Below are positions 60,951 through 64,000 of a stretch of DNA of 64,000 nucleotides, in pieces (position 1 is the stretch's first letter; every line of letters starts with the position of its first letter). The stretch is taken from NCBI RefSeq assembly GCF_030709675.1, contig NZ_JAUZQD010000003.1:496001-560000 (forward strand), read 5' to 3'. The translations under genes were made by a program, and so were the position numbers. The stretch is from Symbioplanes lichenis (GTDB taxonomy: Bacteria > Actinomycetota > Actinomycetes > Mycobacteriales > Micromonosporaceae). The notes beneath the pieces were generated by a model. It was given only the letters and a program-made list of their open reading frames with translations, was not told the DNA's origin and did no database searches.

Positions 60951-62657
60951 TCAGGCCGTCTGCAGCGGGACGATCTCGGGGGCGCCCAGGCGGGCGGCGT
61001 CCGCGGTCTCGTCGTCGGGTTGTTCCTGGGAGGCGCGTTCGGCCTCGACGCGCAGGCGGTAGTGCTCGGCCTCGCGGTCGCGTTGCTCCTTGGACCAACC
61101 GAGGACCGCGCCCATCAGTTCGGCGGCCGGAGCTGCTGCCGCCGCGCCGCGGTCGAAGGTCTCGATGGAGACGCGGGTGCGGCGGGTGAGGACGTCCTCC
61201 AGGTGGCGGGCGCCCTCGGCGGCGGCCGCGTAGGCGATCTCGGCCCGCAGATAGTCGGTGGCTCCCTCCAGCGGCTCGCCCAGCGCCGGGTCCGCGCGGA
61301 TCAGGTCCAGGACCTCGCTGACCAGCGAGCCGTAGCGGCCGAGCAGGTGCTCGATCCGGGCCACGTGCAGGCCCGACTCGGCCGCCAGCACGCGGCGGCG
61401 GTTCCACAGGGCGGTGTAGCCCTCGGCGCCGAGCAGGGGCACCCGTTCCGTGCAGGAGCGGGGGACCGAGCGGCCGAGACCGTGGACCGCGGCGTCGACG
61501 GCGTCGCGGGCCATGACCCGATAGGTGGTGTACTTGCCGCCGGCCACGACCACCAGGCCGGGGACGGGGCTGCCCACGGTGTGCTCGCGGGACAGCTGGG
61601 AGGTGGACTCCGACTCGCCCGAGAGCAGGGGGCGCAGCCCGGCGTAGACACCTTGCACGTCGGAGCGGGACAGCGGCGTGGCCAGATGCTCGTTGACCTG
61701 GGCCAGCAGGTAGTCGATGTCCGTGCTCGACGCCGCGGGGTGCGCCTTGTCGAGCTCCCAGTCGGTGTCGGTGGTGCCCACGATCCAGTGCCGGCCCCAG
61801 GGGATGACGAAGAGCACGCTGGTGGGCGTACGCATGATCAGGCCCGTGGTGGACTGGATGCGGTCGCGCGGCACGACCAGGTGGATCCCCTTGCTCGCGC
61901 GCACGTGGAACTGGCCGCGCTCGCCGACCAGGGCCTGCGTGTCGTCGGTCCAGACGCCGGTCGCGTTGACGACCTGCTGGGCGCGGATCTCGTACGTCCG
62001 GTCGTGCTCGAGATCGTGCACCCGCGCGCCGGTGACGCGTTCCCCCTCGCGCAGGAAGCCGACGACGCGGGCGCGCGAGGCGACGTGGGCCCCGTACGCG
62101 GCGGCCGTGCGCGCCAGGAACATGGTGTGCCGGGCGTCGTCGACCTGCGCGTCGTAGTACTGCAGCGCCCCGACCAGGGCGTCCTTCTTGAGCGCCGGGG
62201 CCACCCGCAACGCGCCGCGGCGAGTGAGGTTGCGATGCCGGGGGAGGCCGCTCTTCGTGGTGGCCATGAAGTCGTAGAGCTGCACGCCGGTGCCCGCGTA
62301 CAGGCGCTCCCAGACGCGGTGCTTGAGCGGATAGAGGAACGGCACCGGCCGTACGAGATGGGGGGCGAGCCGCTGCAGCAGCAGCCCGCGTTCCCGCAGG
62401 GCCTCGTGCACCAGGCCGAAGTCCAGCATCTCCAGGTAGCGCAGGCCGCCGTGGATGAGCTTGCTGGACCGGCTGGAGGTGCCCGACGCGAAGTCGCGCG
62501 CCTCCACCAGGCCGACGGACAGGCCGCGGGTGACGGCGTCGAGAGCGCAGCCCGCGCCCACCACGCCACCACCCACGACGAGCACGTCGACCTCTTTGTC
62601 GGCGAGAGCCGTCAAGGCGGCCTCGCGCGCCGAGGGCGAGAGCGAGTTGTCAGTCAA
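60951..62657 (-). CDS. glpD: Glycerol-3-phosphate dehydrogenase (FAD)
   Basis: This 568-aa protein has [20 protein letters not shown] (FAD site), [20 protein letters not shown] and [17 protein letters not shown], the GlpD signature. [19 protein letters not shown] and the C-terminal DAO-C domain complete the family. It oxidises glycerol-3-phosphate to dihydroxyacetone phosphate and feeds electrons to quinones. TTG 62657 overlaps the glpK stop by 8 bases, so the two steps of glycerol use are co-translated. Confidence 0.93.
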   Translation of the reverse strand: MTDNSLSPSAREAALTALADKEVDVLVVGGGVVGAGCALDAVTRGLSVGLVEARDFASGTSSRSSKLIHGGLRYLEMLDFGLVHEALRERGLLLQRLAPHLVRPVPFLYPLKHRVWERLYAGTGVQLYDFMATTKSGLPRHRNLTRRGALRVAPALKKDALVGALQYYDAQVDDARHTMFLARTAAAYGAHVASRARVVGFLREGERVTGARVHDLEHDRTYEIRAQQVVNATGVWTDDTQALVGERGQFHVRASKGIHLVVPRDRIQSTTGLIMRTPTSVLFVIPWGRHWIVGTTDTDWELDKAHPAASSTDIDYLLAQVNEHLATPLSRSDVQGVYAGLRPLLSGESESTSQLSREHTVGSPVPGLVVVAGGKYTTYRVMARDAVDAAVHGLGRSVPRSCTERVPLLGAEGYTALWNRRRVLAAESGLHVARIEHLLGRYGSLVSEVLDLIRADPALGEPLEGATDYLRAEIAYAAAAEGARHLEDVLTRRTRVSIETFDRGAAAAAPAAELMGAVLGWSKEQRDREAEHYRLRVEAERASQEQPDDETADAARLGAPEIVPLQTA

Positions 62658-64000
62658 CGTCGACCCAATCGAGAGTGCGCTGGACCGCCTTCTTCCAGCG
62701 TCCGTAGCCGTCTTCCCGCTGCTCGCCCGACCATGCGGGCTGCCAGCGCTGCGATTCGTTCCAGTTCTCGCGCAGTTCGTCGGTCGACTTCCAGAAACCG
62801 ACGGCGAGACCGGCGGCGTACGCGGCCCCGAGCGCGGTGGTCTCGGCCACGACCGGCCGGCTCACCGGTACGCCGAGGACGTCCGCCTGGATCTGCATGC
62901 ACAAGTTGTTGACGGTGATGCCGCCGTCGACCTTGAGCACGTCCAGCGTCACCCCCGAGTCCTGCGCCATGGCGTCGACCACGTCGCGGGTCTGGTAGCA
63001 GATCGACTCGAGGGTGGCCCGGGCGATGTGCGCGTCGGTGTTGTAGCGGGACAGGCCCACGATGGCGCCGCGGGCGTCCGAGCGCCAGTACGGGGCGAAG
63101 AGTCCCGAGAACGCCGGCACGAAGTAGACGCCGCCGTTGTCGCTGACCTGCCGGGCGAGGGATTCGCTCTCGTCGGCGGACTTGATGATGTGCAGCTGGT
63201 CGCGCAGCCACTGGACGGCCGAGCCGGTCACGGCGATCGAGCCTTCCAGGGCGTAGACCGGCGCGGCGTCCCCGAACTTGTAGCAGACCGTCGTGAGCAG
63301 GCCGTTCTCCGAGCGTACGAGCTCGGTGCCGGTGTTGAGCAGCATGAAGTTGCCCGTGCCGTACGTGTTCTTGGCCTCGCCGACGTTGAAGCAGACCTGG
63401 CCCACCGTCGCCGCCTGCTGGTCCCCGAGATCACCCGTCAGCGGGACCTCGCCGCCCAGCGGACCGGGCCAGCGCGCGACCCCGTAGGTGTTGGGGTCGG
63501 ACGACGGCCGGATCTCGGGGAGCATCTGCCGCGGGATGTCGAAGAACCCCAGCAGCTCGTCGTCCCAGTCGAGGGTCTCGAGGTTCATCAGCATCGTGCG
63601 GCTGGCGTTGGTGACGTCGGTGATGTGGTTGCCGCCGTCGACGCCGCCGGTCATGTGCCACAGCAGCCAGCTGTCGGTGTTGCCGAAGATCGCGTCGCCG
63701 CGCTCGGCCGCCTCGCGGACCCCGTCGACGTTCTCGAGGATCCACTGGATCTTGCCGCCGGAGAAGTACGTCGCCGGGGGCAGGCCGGCCTTGCGGCGGA
63801 TGACGTCCCCGCGCCCGTCGCGGTCGAGGGCGGAGGCGATCCGGTCGGTACGCGTGTCCTGCCACACGATCGCGTTGTAGTAGGGCCGCCCGGTCGTCCG
63901 GTCCCACACCACCGTGGTCTCGCGCTGGTTCGTGATGCCCAGGGCGGCCAGATCGGTGGCCTGCAGGTTGGCCTTCTGCATGGCCGTGCGGATGACCGAC
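62650..64000 (-). CDS. glpK: Glycerol kinase (5' end beyond window)
   Basis: The visible 450 residues begin VIRTAMQKA and hold [52 protein letters not shown] sequence (reads [12 protein letters not shown]), [15 protein letters not shown] and [20 protein letters not shown]. These are the FGGY-kinase glycerol kinase signatures. Roughly the first 60 residues lie outside. It phosphorylates glycerol with ATP. Confidence 0.93.
   Translation of the reverse strand, partial: SVIRTAMQKANLQATDLAALGITNQRETTVVWDRTTGRPYYNAIVWQDTRTDRIASALDRDGRGDVIRRKAGLPPATYFSGGKIQWILENVDGVREAAERGDAIFGNTDSWLLWHMTGGVDGGNHITDVTNASRTMLMNLETLDWDDELLGFFDIPRQMLPEIRPSSDPNTYGVARWPGPLGGEVPLTGDLGDQQAATVGQVCFNVGEAKNTYGTGNFMLLNTGTELVRSENGLLTTVCYKFGDAAPVYALEGSIAVTGSAVQWLRDQLHIIKSADESESLARQVSDNGGVYFVPAFSGLFAPYWRSDARGAIVGLSRYNTDAHIARATLESICYQTRDVVDAMAQDSGVTLDVLKVDGGITVNNLCMQIQADVLGVPVSRPVVAETTALGAAYAAGLAVGFWKSTDELRENWNESQRWQPAWSGEQREDGYGRWKKAVQRTLDWVDVD

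Overview
The window is chromosomal DNA from a very GC-rich actinomycete, most probably a Micromonosporaceae member (Actinoplanes-like). This is inferred from extreme third-position GC, frequent GTG/TTG starts, many ATGA/GTGA stop-start overlaps, F420-type LLM oxidoreductases, a MocR regulator, HAAS and DUF3349 proteins, and several promoters that look leaderless. No rRNA, tRNA, CRISPR array or transposase was seen. Both edges cut genes: a ROK protein on the left and glpK on the right.

Layout. 1-2.4 kb: ROK protein, IclR-type regulator and SDR. 2.4-6.4 kb: small proteins and a membrane GGDEF-EAL enzyme. 6.5-10.4 kb: exported TIM-barrel protein, secreted sugar dehydrogenase with a PKD domain, and a helical unknown. 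10.4-15.6 kb: a candidate cyclic-nucleotide conflict locus. It holds a class III cyclase-like protein, a STAND-like ATPase and an unknown protein in one operon, facing a two-TM Pycsar-type effector and a Crp/Fnr regulator. 15.7-16.7 kb and 33.8-34.8 kb: two paralogous Panacea-type toxin-antitoxin pairs. 16.8-18.6 kb: epoxide hydrolase facing a CGNR regulator.

18.7-29.7 kb: a nearly complete reductive pyrimidine catabolic cluster. It has an NMT1/THI5-type ABC importer, an F420 LLM oxidoreductase (candidate uracil/thymine reductase), dihydropyrimidinase, beta-ureidopropionase, a class III aminotransferase and (methyl)malonate-semialdehyde dehydrogenase, with a divergent MocR regulator. 29.8-32.4 kb: a signalling operon (small TM protein, ECF-like sigma factor, PAS-EAL protein). 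32.7-33.5 kb: a second LLM oxidoreductase. 35-36.9 kb: PiT phosphate transporter, small membrane protein and DUF3349.

37.3-50.8 kb: a Pel/galactosaminogalactan-like exopolysaccharide locus. Two tandem secreted deacetylases resembling fungal Agd3 (CE18) are followed by a tightly overlapping operon: PelF-like glycosyltransferase, polytopic membrane protein, nucleotidyltransferase, two epimerase-like SDRs, a nucleotide-sugar dehydrogenase and two GH114 polygalactosaminidase-like proteins. 50.8-54.3 kb: a bacterial NLR-like protein (NACHT, pentapeptide repeats, propeller-like tail). 54.4-60.7 kb: a secreted three-repeat protein, a BBE-type FAD oxidase, a TDT transporter and small unknowns. 60.9-64 kb: glpD and glpK (partial).

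The strongest candidates for undescribed biology are the cyclase/STAND/effector locus, whose two central proteins share a short Asn/Gly motif, and the actinobacterial exopolysaccharide locus built around duplicated CE18-like deacetylases. All functional calls rest on reading motifs and context. No database search was possible.
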